From Nemophila menziesii (lineage: Eukaryota > Streptophyta > Magnoliopsida > Boraginales > Hydrophyllaceae), in assembly GCA_029959085.1 (NCBI GenBank), contig JARWIR010000010.1:13041001-13105000 (forward strand): a stretch of DNA of 64,000 nt, read 5' to 3'. The notes under the pieces are model-generated. The model searched no databases. It was not told where the DNA came from and saw nothing but the letters and a program-made list of their open reading frames with translations. Both the position numbers and the translations under genes were made by a program. The first letter of the stretch is position 1. Every line of letters begins with the position of its first letter. Below, piece after piece: positions 14,001-28,299 of this stretch.

Positions 14001-16172
14001 TATACCAAAATCTAACAATGGATAGCGTAATAAAGATTATATAGAAAGGAGAAATACGTGATCAAATTAACACAATTTTGATAACAAAAAAAGAGCTATA
14101 AAATTTAGAAAAGCTATAGTCTAGGGTGCCTAAAAATCATTTCTTCTACCTTCTAATTCGAGCAAAGATCATGATTTGGAAAGTTGATCAGTAATTTATT
14201 ATCAGTGACCAATGTAGTCGACAAGTTTACTAGATTATCGAAGTAAAAGAACTTCCAAAGATTCTCTCAATTTTAAGTCTTAGTTAAGTAGCAAGAGAAT
14301 GAATAAGAAGTGACAAAATTATACCATAACCATGCATGTGACATAGTTTATAACGGTTCATGTAACATAGTTTATTGTTTATCATAGGTATTACTGAGAG
14401 AGCTTAAATAAAATCAAATCATAAAGTAGCTAAGAGTTGCATGCAAATTTTCTACAAAACCCATGAATGTATTGCTTCTCGTCGGAAGGGTTCTTGTAAG
14501 GACTTCTTTACTGTTCAACCTAATGTGTATCTCCTCAAAATGCATCTATGGTGTCTCAAGTGTATCATTGCATGACAAGAGTGGACATATAAGCTTATGT
14601 GGGCCCAATAAACCATTCCCCCTTGAGGCCGCCTTGGGAAGCAACTTTCATGGCGTAAACACTTTTCTATCAATTCATGGCAAGAAATGCAAATACTAAG
14701 ATGGAATCGACTGTAGTAGAGAATCGAAAAACCTTTGGCGGAGTGTTTTCTATCGCCGTAGAAAAAGCGTTTATCTTTTGACTAAAATACCATATTAGGA
14801 AGTAGTGGTAAGAACAACAAAAAGGAGCTTTCCTAGATGACAAGTACGGAACCCTCATTGTGTACTACCTAGTTGACTCTCTTAGTGTATAACCGGAGTT
14901 TATCAAGTGAAAACGGGCACCGGAAGAGATACGTTTGTAGAACTCAAAGTTACTGTGTTAAGAAAATTGATTGTTGTAAGGCCGATTAGAAAATTTTCTC
15001 TTTCAGTTTTTGATAGATACATTTGTTTAAAGTGGTATGGCTGTAAAATCTCTTATATTCCCAAATAAGGAAGAAATCAAAATGGTTTTAATTTCAATAA
15101 AAATCCACATTTCAAAATATATTTCAATATGAGTCAAGCAATGATTAGGTAATCCCTTGTGATACACTCAAAAATTAGGTTGAAATATAGAAAAATTAAT
15201 TTATCACTGTGAAAATATTGCCAAATTTCTTCGACCAAATGTGATAAAGTCCCTATAAAACAATAATCCCATCTGTATTCATGTTCTTCTGATTATATTT
15301 TTTCATACCATACGGATTCTGAGGAGATTTACAAACCGAATGATTTTAAGGCCGATTAAAAAAGCTGAAATAGAGTAGATTATTTCTGACTAAATTTATA
15401 TTTTCTGAAATGAAGAATACTAAAAGAGGTCAATATCTAGAGCTTTAAGTTATAATAAAGTGACTTCTAGATCTTTAAGATACAATTAGCTTTCTATATA
15501 TTCCAAGATCGTGTCAACGAAGTAGTACAAGTCTCTATTGATGGTATATCAACTCAGGTAACTAATAATAACTCCAAGGGTGAATCTATTAGTGGAAAAT
15601 ATTACAAGGTCACACGTACCATCAACAATTGACATAAGTAGATTACTTTTATATATGTACAACTAGATTTCTACATTAATTGTGCTACCTAAACTAGACT
15701 GTTAGTTTTTAGGTTTTAACATAAAACACTAACATAACTTAAAATAAAGTACACCATAAATAAAAGATATTTTTGAAAAAAACCTCATTAACGTATTACT
15801 ATATTGAAAACTAAAGAACAAATATAGAGACATATATATACAATCAAATGCATAAGAAATTTAAGAGGAACGAGGAACGAGGAACTCCTTGTATATAATA
15901 GAAATAAGAAAGTAAAATCAAAGAGGAAAGATAACCAGAAAGGACATAACTTAGAAAAGTACCTAAATATAATAATCTATGGAGCGTCTGTGAAATTTCA
16001 GTAATGAAGTTTCATTTTGATATTAAGTCGAATAACTTGAATAATTTTTTGGTTTTATTTCAGGTGGTTTGACCGAAGTTGCATTTTGATATTAAGTTGA
16101 CTTGTTGAGTATAAATGAAAAAAAGAACATTGAATAAAAATACAGTTAAACATATATCCTTTTGAAAAGCTT
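8062..16172. repeat. 8.11 kb tandem repeat, copy 2
   Basis: Second full copy. Compared with copy 1 it has a 29 bp insertion at 9165-9193 (shared with copy 4 only), an extended TA run near 9235-9252, an extra gttacataatatat stretch near 10,855 (shared with copy 3) and 31 bp after ataaccgg near 14,897 (shared with copy 3). These shared variants show that different parts of the unit have different histories. Confidence 0.95.
10990..13254 (+). mobile_element. Decayed CACTA transposon, copy 2
   Basis: Counterpart of the copy 1 element. The Transposase_assoc-like start (atggataaagtg) is at 11,105, the DUF4216-like part lies at about 12,060-12,490, and the terminus ends at 13,254. It has independent lesions (for example a one-base loss in the cgagtgg stretch near 12,262). 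The catalytic core is missing here too, so the loss came before the unit was duplicated. Confidence 0.7.
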
Positions 16173-19100
16173 TTCATTAAGAGATCTAACACGGACTTTA
16201 TTATCCAATAAATTACCTAATCTTTAATTTTTAATACAATACATGAGTAACCTAACCACTAGAGCAACTATTAATCTACCACACCATATTCTTTCATCAC
16301 CCACATGTCTTGATGTAGATTATACTTCACCATCCTGAGAAAAAACATAACTTTAAGTGCTTGAATTCAAAATCTTTAGTGGATGAATAAAAAGAGAGCT
16401 ACAACACGCATATAAACATAAGAGAACAAAGCAAGGAATTATCTAGTGATAAAATGGATGATTAAACTTACCTTCACTAATTTTTCCGATATTTGGAAAC
16501 TCAAATCCCTTGCCATCACTTCATCTTGACAGCTGCAAATAATGTTTTATATTATTCACATGTTAAAATATTTACTAAAATTTTAACACTACTCTAAGAT
16601 AGGATACCTAGTTCATGACTAGACTAGATAAACTAGTCTTAGATGGACTTCAACCAGGTGAACAACTAGACCAACATTTACTTACAAGAATATCTAAAAG
16701 CATACAACAAATTAATGATTGTTTCTTCTCATTACTCTTCAATGGAAAATAAAGGATTATTCTATAATGGAAACTCGTTAATAATATTCTCAAAGATCGA
16801 TAAACATTGTGATTGTGGTGGTTATATTTTGCTATTATATTCGTTATAATCCCATCATTAGATGAGTTGTAATTGTTGCAACATCATTTATTAATTCTAA
16901 CTCTTACAACTCTGTGGTTTATTCTATTATATACCAATTTATTAGATAAATAAGGTAAAGATTCTTCTAAAAATTGATAGGTCACGTACATGTAGGAATC
17001 TACAAAAGGTTTAGGTGTTTGAAGTGAACTTAAAATAATAAATGAATAAAACATTCTTCTAATAAAGTTAAATTTTTATCAATTGCCTAAATAAAAATAG
17101 GTAGCCTCCTAGACATTCCAACATAGACATGTCTAGGCCATTTTTCAAGGAAAAATATACATACTTTTACCAAGAAAACAACATTTATCCTGTTAACTGA
17201 AACAAGAATTATCCTGAGCTAAACGTGTATCTCAGATTAAACATGGTATTAAACTTATTTAGGTGTAACCTAAACGAAGTTTGGTTAGTATGCATAAACC
17301 TACAAAATGGAGTAGCATATATATATTTATATACATACAGTCAAATGAAGTTTATTAATTGGCATGTAAATCTTACCATGTTAATCATACAGTATTCATG
17401 GTGGATTGAAATGTCATGACCAACAATCTTGTCCATTCTTTGTTTTGTTATGCTCCCCATTGATGAAGATTACCTACCATTGAAGGAAAAAGAGAAAACT
17501 ATTAAGCCTACTATCCATATCTTTATTCAAATTAACCAAAATTTTAATTATACAATAATCTAAATTAAAATGCCAATTAAGATAAACATAAGAAAAGTTT
17601 CACCCAATAGTTATTATTGTCACCCAACACTTCTTATTGACTTCAGATATCTTATTTGTAAAACAATTCTAAATAAACCTTAAATAATACAAGATTATGC
17701 TAATAATATAATTATCATGGAATCTAATTATATGTAGTTGAAATTTTTCAAGAGCTCACGTAAAAGTATGACTACCATTTAACAAAATACAATACAATAA
17801 ATCTGACATCTACAGATTCAATGCGTTTTCCCCGTTGGGCGTGACAATAATGAACTATTAATTGTGGCCTACACTAGATAGTGACAAAAATGAAGCCTAT
17901 ATGTGGCTAACAATTGTGGCATTTGTTAGATTGATACGATTATAATGAAATTCTTATGACATTTAATATAATTTGATATAATAGACTAAGTTAGAATTCA
18001 TAAAAATATAAGAAACTCACAAATTTACTAACCTGGATATATGGTAATGAAATGTAGGAAAACGGATAGCTTAAAATTCTGCATTCTTGTCTGGTGATTC
18101 AAATTGATTCAATGAATCAACATTCAAAGTTAGTACGAATTTGTGGAGATTTAAAGAAGTAGAATGGAGGGATTAAATGAGGAGAGGAACAGGTTAATTG
18201 CAATGAAGTTTGGTATTTGGGATCAGATGGTACAGAGAAATTTTGCGGCGCCGGGGGCAATGGTGTTAGGGTAGATTTGATGGGTAATTAGGTTTTATTT
18301 TAAGCATGTGAGTTGGGCTTTTACATTATGGATTGGGCTTTAATTTTATTTTTAAAGCTAAATTTATTTATAAGAAATAATTAAATATTTAAGCCTAAAA
18401 TGCCACAATTCATCTTGAACTATAGGGAAATAATCTTTGTTTCATAAATTTTGATCAATACAAATTTTTTTATAAAATATTTTATTTAAAAATAATTTTA
18501 TTATAAATATATATTAATTAACATTCAGTATATTTTTAATTTGCAGCTGCTAGTCAACTAGATAATTTTTTTTTACTTAGGCGAGTTTTTTTCTTTTTTA
18601 CAATTATTCAGATAAAAATATATCATTGTGACTGTTTTATTTTTTCTTTAAAATTTTTTCAACAATGGCTCAATTATAATTTCTCGTCAGAGCTATAAAA
18701 AACTAAAAACATCCCAAAAGACTCTAAATTTGATCCCTAAATATTCTTACTATTGATCCACCACTTTCCACAAACGCCTCCTCTTTCGTTAACGTATTTT
18801 ATCTACTTACCTCCACTCTTTCAGACCCATTTCTACCATCAATTCTTTCAGGTATTTTGTCACATTTTTTTCGTAAAAACTAGTATTTTTCTTTATTATG
18901 GTTTCTATTATGTTGTTTGATGGTTAAATTATGTAGTTACATAATATATGTAGTTATATATGATTTTTTATCTGTAATATTAGATATTTTTTTGGATTAT
19001 GAAAAAAAGTTGGAGTTTGAAAATGGGAGATTTAATAAAGGAGTAAGACTTATGAAATATTGTATTGCTTAATCTATGAAATATGAGATTGAATATCGAT

Positions 19101-22100
19101 ACGATTTACACAATTTATTCATTAAATTATTATAGCTATCAAAATCTTTTAGTTTACGACACAATAAAGTTCAAATAGAAGTCCATATGGATAAAGTGTT
19201 GATTAAGTCAAGAAACAGGGTTACTCTAGCTTTTGTTAAGGGTGGTAAGAGTTTTGTTGAATTTATATCTTAGCACATGGATATTTCTAATTCAATTCCA
19301 TATCCATGTAATTGATGCACGAATTTATTAGGAAAAATATTCTAGAGGCTAATATGAATATTGAGAAATGGGTTTTAAGCAACATATGAAATTTGGAATT
19401 TGTATGGAGAAATAAACCCGTTCCAATCAAATGTTATTCCTAGTTATGTATATGAGGAAATGATAAACGTGATAGATGATTTGAGTGGCATTGTTAATGA
19501 AGCGTATACTAAAATGGTAGACAAGAATATTCCATGACGATACAGTTTTTGGTGGAATAATCCAGATGTGTTGGATGTATCTGATTGAGCATTATATGAA
19601 TAAGTTAAAGGAGTAACTACATAATGTGTAAAAGGCACAAGGTTCAATTGACGAGGGTTATGTTGTGGAAGAGATCTTGACTTTCACATCACATTATATC
19701 AATAAGGAAAAAAAAGTGTAATCATCCTCATAGAACCAAGAGATATATTTACTTTCAGAAGTTAATGTCACCCAAATTTAAAATAGTGTTTCGTTTATCT
19801 TCCCCCAAATAGATCACGATAGGACTGTTTGGTGCAATCTACGATCTTATGATGAGATTCAAGTTTACATATAGTTTGTTCTTTTTTACTATGTTCTTTG
19901 TCACTTTCTTATTCTATATAATTTTGTAACTCAAATATTTTGTATTCCAGGGACCATAAGTTAGTTATAATTACAGATGGACATGTGGATGTGGAAAGAA
20001 TTCATCAAACTAGATTTTACAACTCGTTATTTATAAATGTATACTATAATTCAAAATCAAAATACTAATAGAGAAAGTATAACTCAATAGCTTTTCCATT
20101 ATTAGGTATTTAACATGAAGCTAGCATGCCATCCAGTATACACCAAATAATTTTTGTATGTGGCTAAGGGTTCCAATTGTACAATTTAGAAATATGATCT
20201 ATGTGTTATTAATGGGGTGAACTTGGTTTGGCGTTAGAAAGGTGATAAATGGCTCATTGCGGATTACGGGTTTTGTTGTTTTGGCGAAGGAGTTTCTTGG
20301 TATGGTGAATTGGTTAAAGTATTCGAGGTGGACTTCTTAAAAACATATTCGGTAGTGGTATTCGAGTGAGAATGCTATAACACCAAGAAAGGAAGAATAC
20401 GGAATGAGCACAGTGTAACCAAAATCGATAATAATTCGTATTGGTACAAAGATGAGTCATAAATTTTAGAAAATCAAGCAAATAACATGTTATACATTGT
20501 TGATCTAGTGGACACTAAGGGATCGCGACGCACTTTAAAGTGGTTTGGAAAGTGAGCGGTTGTCATTGTTGGAGTGTGGATGTTTAGGGTTCTGTGTCGA
20601 TAGTTTATACATTTGAGTCGATACCTTTTGTAAATTAGACAACACACATAGATGGATTACGCATTAATAAAAATATAGTACACCGAAGTCGACGAAGTGA
20701 TAGTAGATCATGATCTAACTATTTTAGAAGATGATGAAGAGTCCGAAGATACTTTAAGATGCGGCTGATATCCATCAAATGATGCATATAAATAGTAATG
20801 ATGTGATTATTGCAAATGAAAGGGGAGGATATGAGACAGACTAGTAGTATTAGTTGATTGGTTTTATTTTTTTATGTCAAAATAACTTATATGTGTTCAT
20901 AACTAGATTTTGGAGATTTTTGTTGAGAATTGTGTAATTATTATACTTTTAGAGTACTTTGGGTTAATCATGTCTATTTACGAACAACTGTAAATGAATA
21001 ACTTTAATGAAAATGTTTTTTCAATTATAACACTTTTAACGACCGCAAGAAGAGGCTAGCCACTAAATACCGGATGGATGGTTGCTAAAGTAATAAAGAA
21101 TTGGCGTCCAAAACGCAACGACTAAAATAAAACTATCTAATGACCACATATAGTCGCTATAAGTCATAACTTATAGCAAGAGACTGGGTGGTCTGTAAAG
21201 ATAAACCATCTAGCTACCACATAAATGATTTCTCAGGAAAAATGAATAGTTAACAACCTTTTGAAAACGAGCAACCTTTAGGTACCACAAAAGATCACAA
21301 ATAACTATGCGGTCTCTAAAAGCTATTCTCGTAGTAGTGTTATCCTAATTTAGTGAACCCGACATATTTTTTCCATTTAATTCATCAACTCATGGGAGAA
21401 CCTTCAAAGTTAATTCACAGAAGATCGATAATTTCAGGATCTTTTTATGTGCCTTTCTGCAACACAAGCATCCCTGGGAAGTAAAAGAGTTCTAGGATGA
21501 CTTCTATATAGATATCCATTTTTGGTGCTTATAGTTTTTTCAGATTGAATTTATAGTATGATATAAAAACAATTTCTATTAACAGAATCATAAGTTTTGG
21601 GCACAAGGATCTTTCGTCATTTTGACCGACTCATTTTAGTTTGTAAAATATAATGGTTGTGTTCCTAGATCCTTGAGCAAGATAAACATGACACAAATGA
21701 AGAAATGCGTTTTTAGTAGAAGAAACCGAGTCTGGTATAATATTCGACGTCGATACATAGACCAACAAGAAGAGAAGCATGGTTAAAAATTGCATGAACC
21801 AATAATTTTCCTCTCATATATTCCACTCTCTAAGGAATTGTAGAGAATACCTACAAGGAGTCTCGCATGTGTAGGTGAGCGACTGAGGTAGTCATTAGTT
21901 CCATAATTTCATCATTTGGCTTGAAAATCCATAATTATAGTGGCAGTTGTGTAATTGAACCTTTGTATCATTTTTTTTTGTACATTAATTTTTTGGCTCA
22001 ATATTGGTTTGTATAATTGGTTAACTCTTCTTTATCTGTAGTTTCATGGTTTTTGTTGGTTTTTTATATCAACAAATATTTCGAAATATTGTACCATCTA

Positions 22101-24167
22101 TACCAAAATCTAACAATGGATAGCGTAATAAAGATTATATAGAAAGGAGAAATACGTGATCAAATTAACACAATTTTGATAACAAAAAAAGAGCTATAAA
22201 ATCTAGAAAAGCTATAGTCTAGGGTGCCTAAAAATCATTTCTTCTACCTTCTAATTCGAGCAAAGATCATGATTTGAAAAGTTGATCAGTAATTTATAAT
22301 CAGTGACCATTGTAGTCGACAAGTTTACTAGATTATCGAAATTAAAGAACTTCCAAAGATTCTCTCAATTTTACGTCTTAGTTAAGTAGCAAGAGAATGA
22401 ATAAGAAGGGACAAAATTATACTATAACCATGCATGTGACATAGTTTATAACGGTTCATGTGACATAGTTTATTGTTTATCATAGGTATTACTGAGAGAG
22501 CTTAAATAAAATCAAATCATAAAGTAGCTAAGAGTTGCATGCAAATTTTCAACAATACCCATGAATGTATTGCTTCTCGTCGGAAGGGTTCTTGTAAGGA
22601 CTTCTTTACTGTTCAACCTAAGGTGTATCTTCTTAAAATGTATCTATGGTGTCTCAAGTGTATCATTGCATGACAAGAGTGGACATATAAGCTTATGTGG
22701 GCCCAATAAACCATTTCCCCTTGAGGCCGCCTTAGGAAGCAACTTTCATGGCGTAAACACTTTTCTATCAATTCATGGCCAGAAATGCAAATACTAAGAT
22801 GGAATCGACTGTAGTAGAGAATCGAAAAACCTTTGGCGGAGTGTTTTCTATCGCCGTAGAAAAAGCGTTTATCTTTTGAATAACCGGAGTTTATCAAGTG
22901 AAAACGGACACCGGAAGAGATACGTTTGTAAGTCAGAACTCAAAGTAACTGTGTTAAGAAAATTGATTGTTGTATGGCCGATTAGAAAATTTTCTCTTTC
23001 AGTTTTTGATAGATACATTTGTTTAAAGTGGTATGGCAGTAAAATCTCTTATATTCCCAAATAAGGAAGAAATCAAAATGGTATCAATTTCAATAAAAAT
23101 CTACATTTCAAAAAATATTTCAATATGAGTCAAGCAATGATTAGGTAATCCCTTGTGATACATTCAAAAAGTAGGTTAAAATATAGAAAAATTAATTTAT
23201 CACTGTGAAAATATTGCCAAATTTCTTCGACCAAATGTGATAAAGCCCCTATAAAACAATAATCCCATCTGTATTCATGTTCTTCTGATTATATTTTTTC
23301 ATACCATACGGATTCTGAGGAGATTTACAAACCGAATGATTTTAAGGCCGATTAAAAAAGCTGAAATAGAATAGATTATTTCTGACTAAATTTATATTTT
23401 CTGAAATGAAGAATACTAAAAGAGGTCAATATCTAGAGCTTTAAGTTATAATAAAGTGACTTCTAGATCTTTAAGATACAATTAGCTTTCTATATATTCC
23501 AAGATCGTGTCAACGAAGTAGTACAAGTCTCTATTGATGGTATATCAACTCAGGTAACTAAGAATAACTCCAAGGGTGAATATATTAGTGGAAAATAGTA
23601 CAAGGTCACACGTACCATCAACAATTGACATAAGTAGATTACTATTATATATGTACAACTAGATTTCTACATTAATTGTGCTACCTAAACTAGACTGTTA
23701 GTTTTTAAGTTTTAACATAAAACACTAACATAACTTAAAATAAAGTACACCATAAATAAAAGATATTTTATAAAAAAACCTCATTAACGTATTACTATAT
23801 TGAAAACTAAACCACAAATATAGAGACATATATATACAATCAAATGCATAAGAAATTTAAGAGGAACGAGGAACGAGGAACTCCTTGTATATAATAGAAA
23901 TAAGAAAGTAAAATCAAAGAGGAAAGATAACCAGGAAGGACATAACTTAGAAAAGTACCTATATATAATAATCTATGGAGCGTCTGTGAAATTTCAGTAA
24001 TGAAGTTTCATTTTGATATTAAGTCGAATAACTTGAATAATTTTTTGGTTTTATTTCAGGTGGTTTGACCGAAGTTGCATTTTGATATTAAGTTGAGTTG
24101 TTGAGTATAAATGAAAAAAGAACATTGAACAAAAATACAGTTAAACATATATCCTTTTGAAAAGCTT
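16173..24167. repeat. 8.00 kb tandem repeat, copy 3
   Basis: Third full copy. It has a private deletion of about 113 bp at 22,879 relative to copy 2 (position 14,780-14,892), which joins atcttttga to ataaccggag, and lacks a short stretch near 19,733 found in copies 1 and 2. In the first 2.6 kb it resembles copy 1; further along it resembles copy 2. Confidence 0.95.
19075..21339 (+). mobile_element. Decayed CACTA transposon, copy 3
   Basis: Counterpart of the copy 1 element. The Transposase_assoc-like start is at 19,187 and the terminus ends at 21,339. Same domain order, same missing catalytic core. Confidence 0.7.
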
Positions 24168-26745
24168 TTCATTAAGAGGTCTAACATGGACTTTATTATC
24201 CAATAAATTACCTAATCTTTAATTTTTAATACAATACATAAGTAACCTAACCACTAGAGCAACTATTAATCTAACACACCATATTCTTTCATCATCCACA
24301 TGTCTTGATGTAGATTATACTTCACCGTCCTGAGAAAAAACATAACTTTAAGTGCTTGAATTCAAAATCTTTAGTGGATGAATAAAAAGAGAGCTACAAC
24401 ACGCATATAAACATAAGAGAACAAAGCAAGGAATTATCTAGTGATAAAATGGATGATTAAACTTACCTTCACTAATTTTTCCAATATTTGAAAACTCAAA
24501 TCCTTGCCATCACTTCATCTTGACAGCTGCAAATAATGTTTTATATTATTCACACGTTAAAATATTTACTAAAATTTTAACACTAGTCTAAGATAGGATA
24601 CCTAGTTCATGACTAGACTAGATAAACTAGTCTTAAATGGACTTCAACCAGGTGAACAACTAGACCCACATTTACTTACAAGAATATCTAAAAGCATACA
24701 ACAAATTAATGATTGTTTCTTCTCATTACTCTTCAATGGAAAATAAAGGATTATTCTATAATGGAAACTCGTTAATAATATTCTCAAAGATCGATAAACA
24801 TTTTGGTTGTGGTGGTTATATTTTGCTATTATAGTCGTTATAATCCCATCATTAGATGAGTTGTAATTGTTGCAACATCATTTATTAATTCTAACTCTTA
24901 CAACTCTGTGGTTTATTCTATTATATACCAATTTATTAGATAAATAAGGTAAAGATTCTTCTAAAAATTGATAGGTCACGTACATGTAAGAATCTACAAA
25001 AGGTTTAGGTGTTTGAAGTGAACTTAAAAAAAGAAATGAATAAAACATTCTTCTAATAAAGTTAAATTTTTATCAACTGCCTAAATAAAAATAGGCAGCC
25101 TCCTAGACATTCCAACATAGGCATGTCTAGGCCATTTTTCAAGGAAAAATATACATACTTTTACCAAGAAAACAACATTTATCCTGTTAACTGAAACAAG
25201 AATCATCCTGAGCTAAACGTGTATCTCAGATTAAACATGTTATTAAACTTATTTAGATGTAACCTAAACGATATTACTCAGAATTTAAATCACGTAAATA
25301 AGTTTGGTTAGTATGCATAAACCTACAAAATGGAGTAGCATATATATTTATATATATATATATATATATATATAGTCAAATGAAGTTTATTTATTGGCAT
25401 GTAAATCTTACCATGTTAATCATACAGTCTTCATGGTGGATTGAAATGTCATGACCAACAATCTTATCCATTCTTTGTTTCGTTATGCTCCCCATTGATG
25501 AAGATTACCTACCATTGAAGGAAAAATAGAAAACTATTAAGCCCACTATCCATATCTTTATTCAAATTAACCAAAATTTAATTATACAATAATCTAAATT
25601 TAAATGCCAATTAAGATAAACCTAAGAAAAGTTTCACCCAATTGTTATTATTGTCACCCAACACTTCTTATTGACTTCAGATATCTTATTTATAAAACAG
25701 TTCTAAATAAACCTTAAATAATACAAGATTATGCTAATAATATATTTATCATGGAATCTAATTATATGTACTTGACATTTTTCAAGAGCTCACGTAAAAG
25801 TATGACTACCATTTAACAAAATCTGACGGATTCAATGCGTTTTTCCCAGTTGGGCGTGACAATAATGAACTATTAATTGTGGCCTACACTAGATAGTGAC
25901 AAAAATGAAGCCTATATGTGGCTAACAATTGTGGAATTTGTTAGATTGATATGATTATAATGAAATTCTTATGACATTTAATATAATTTGATATAATAGA
26001 CAAAGTTAGAATTCATAAAAATATAAGAAACTCACAAATTAACTAACCTGGATATATAGTAAATAAATATAGGAAAACGGATGGCTTAAAATTCTGCATT
26101 CTTGTCTAGTGTTTCAAATTGATTCAATGAATCAACATTTAAAGTTAGTACGAATTTGTGGAGATTTAAAGAAGTAGAATGGAGGGATTAAATGAAGAGA
26201 GGAACTGGTTAATTGCAATGAAGTTTGGTATTTGGGATCAGGTGGTACAGAGAAATTTTGCGGCCCCGGGGGCAATGGTGTTATACAACTATAGTAGTAT
26301 ACAATAATGAGGATTGTTTCTTATTTAGGATAAATTTGATGGGTAATTAGGTTTTATTTTAAGCAAGTGAGTTGGGCTTTTACAATATGGATTGGGCTTT
26401 AATTTTATTTTTAAAGCTAAATCTATTTATAATAAATAATTATATATTTAGGCCCAAAATGCCACAATTCATCTTGAACTATACGGAAATAATCTTTGTT
26501 TCATAAATTTAGATCAGTACAAATTTTTTTACTAAAATATTTTATTTAAAAATAATTTTATTATAAATATATATTAATTAACATTCTCTATATTTTTAAT
26601 TTGAAGCTGGTAGTCAAATTCTTTTTTACAATTATTCAGATAAAAATATATCATTGTGACTTTTTTATTTTTTCTTTAAAATTTTTTCAACAATGGCTCA
26701 ATTATAATTTTTCGTCAAAGCTAAAAAAAACTAAAAAATCCAAAA
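24168..26745. repeat. Tandem repeat copy 4, truncated after about 2.57 kb
   Basis: The same unit start occurs at 24168 and homology runs to about 26,745, where the sequence leaves the unit in an A-rich stretch (ctaaaaaatccaaaaaaatc). The copy ends before the CACTA coding relic. It carries the 29 bp insertion of copy 2 (25,272-25,300), a long TA run (about 25,340-25,372), a private insertion of about 47 bp near 26,284-26,330 and two short deletions (near 25,822 and 26,617). This is the right-hand edge of the array. Confidence 0.9.
25338..25373. repeat. TA microsatellite, expanded in copy 4
   Basis: A (TA)n run of variable length at the same unit offset in all copies: short in copy 1 (about 1,145), longer in copy 2 (about 9,233-9,252), interrupted in copy 3 (about 17,320) and longest in copy 4. 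This is ordinary slippage and a handy copy marker. Confidence 0.8.
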
Positions 26746-26984
26746 AAATCACATTGATATATTTTTGCTGAAGTTTACTAACCAGCCGTGGTGGTGATAA
26801 AAATAAATACTTTTTTGTTATATTACTCATTAAATAAGTTATTTTAATAAAAATACTTACAATGGAAAGAATTAATGGTTTAGCGTAATTATAAAAGGAT
26901 TATGGCACTTGAGGTCTGAATGTAGAATTATCCAATTATATAAATAGAAAGTCCAATGCATGCATCAGGTTTACAATTTGTTAT
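26746..26984. other. Spacer with no recognised feature
   Basis: AT-rich sequence between the broken fourth unit and the first LINE fragment. No frame, repeat or terminal structure was recognised. Confidence 0.5.
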
Positions 26985-28222
26985 TGATTGGTCACCTAGG
27001 CGGCTACTTTGTTTAAGTTTTGAGAAATAGAGGAAACAAAATTATCACCTACTAAGGAAGCAAATATCCTTAACTATATTACAAATTGTCCTTTACAAGT
27101 CATTTGCACAATCATTTTGTATATAAAATCTACATTTTTGGAAAGCTCTTCCATGAAGGAAAACATTCGTGAACCCTAAGGTTGATGTCTCTTGAGGCAT
27201 GTGAGCTACATAACTACATGTGTTTCATCCCTCAAAAAAATCTATGTTCATCATTTAATACACAAACATCACTTTATTTTTTAGTTGCACTATTAAAAGC
27301 AAAATCAATATTAAATTTAAGCAAATCTTGGATTTTGTTCTAAACTGAGTTACCCTTTTTATTGTATATACATTGGGTGTTTATAGGTTCCACATTTTCT
27401 AGGGTGACCCTTATAACCTCATGTTTTATATTTGCATTATAGAATTCATCACATGCTATAGATGCTCTTTAAATTTTTTTAATAGGGACAAGGTTTGAGT
27501 TTCCATAAAATATTTCATTTTTTGCCTTCCATATTTGTGAACACATCATGCGTGCTTTCTCTACTACGGGGATATGTCTATCCTTTTCTTTATTAGTTTA
27601 TGATTTTATTATTTTAAAATATCATTCTTCTACTTGAATTATTCTTTCGTTAGGTATTTTAATCCCCATAAGTGTTGTATACCATGTATCTGTGGCCCAA
27701 TTGCATTCGAACAACAAATGTTTAGTAGTTTTAGAGAAAGTGTGCATAACTTGCATAGATTATTTAGGTAGTGTCATTTATATATGTTTTGGTTGTAATA
27801 TGCTTACTCATTATAATCTTAGTCAACATAGGCTACACATAGGTAAATTATAGTCAAGTGATTATAAGAGATATTGAGGGCTGTTCAATTTAAAGAGTAA
27901 AATATTTTTATAGTTTCATGATATATAAACAGAGGTTAAAATCATTAAGAACAAGGGTCAGAGTTGAAAATTACAATCTAAGTTAGTTTTCCAACTTAAC
28001 GTGAAAGGGAAAATGAGTTTCTTAGTTTGGAACTGCTAGGAGGTTCATGCACCTTTGACAATCAAGGTGTTTAAGCAGTTAATAACCAATCATATGTCAT
28101 GTTTGATTTGTCTTTTTGGAACTATTTTTAGAATCCAAAATTCATATAATATTGTAAGAAAATTTAGACATAATATTTTTTTTGTTAAAGGCCCTGAGGT
28201 AGCACTCCTAAATCTTGGTAAT
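26985..28222 (-). mobile_element. LINE 3' end relic A (zf-RVT region)
   Basis: On the minus strand, about 27,765-27,665 reads LCKLCTLSLKTTKHLLFECN followed by WATDTW. This fits the zf-RVT zinc-binding motif (CxxC ... HLFxxC ... W) found after reverse transcriptase in plant LINEs. Further 3' the frame has an IWKAKNE-like stretch (about 27,540-27,510), usual for the tail of such proteins. Many stops interrupt it. The whole segment recurs as a diverged direct copy at 30,560-31,801. Confidence 0.65.
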
Positions 28223-28299
28223 ATTGGTCATGTGGCAGCTTTCTATCCAAAAGGGATAATTATAGATATGTTGGAAGTATAATATATTAAAGGGTGAAC

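Noticed and set aside
1..26745. Endogenous pararetrovirus array, suggested by the 8 kb unit length and tandem layout
   Set aside because: No caulimovirus-type movement, coat or RT motif and no tRNA-Met primer site in the unit; the recognisable coding relic is a CACTA transposase.
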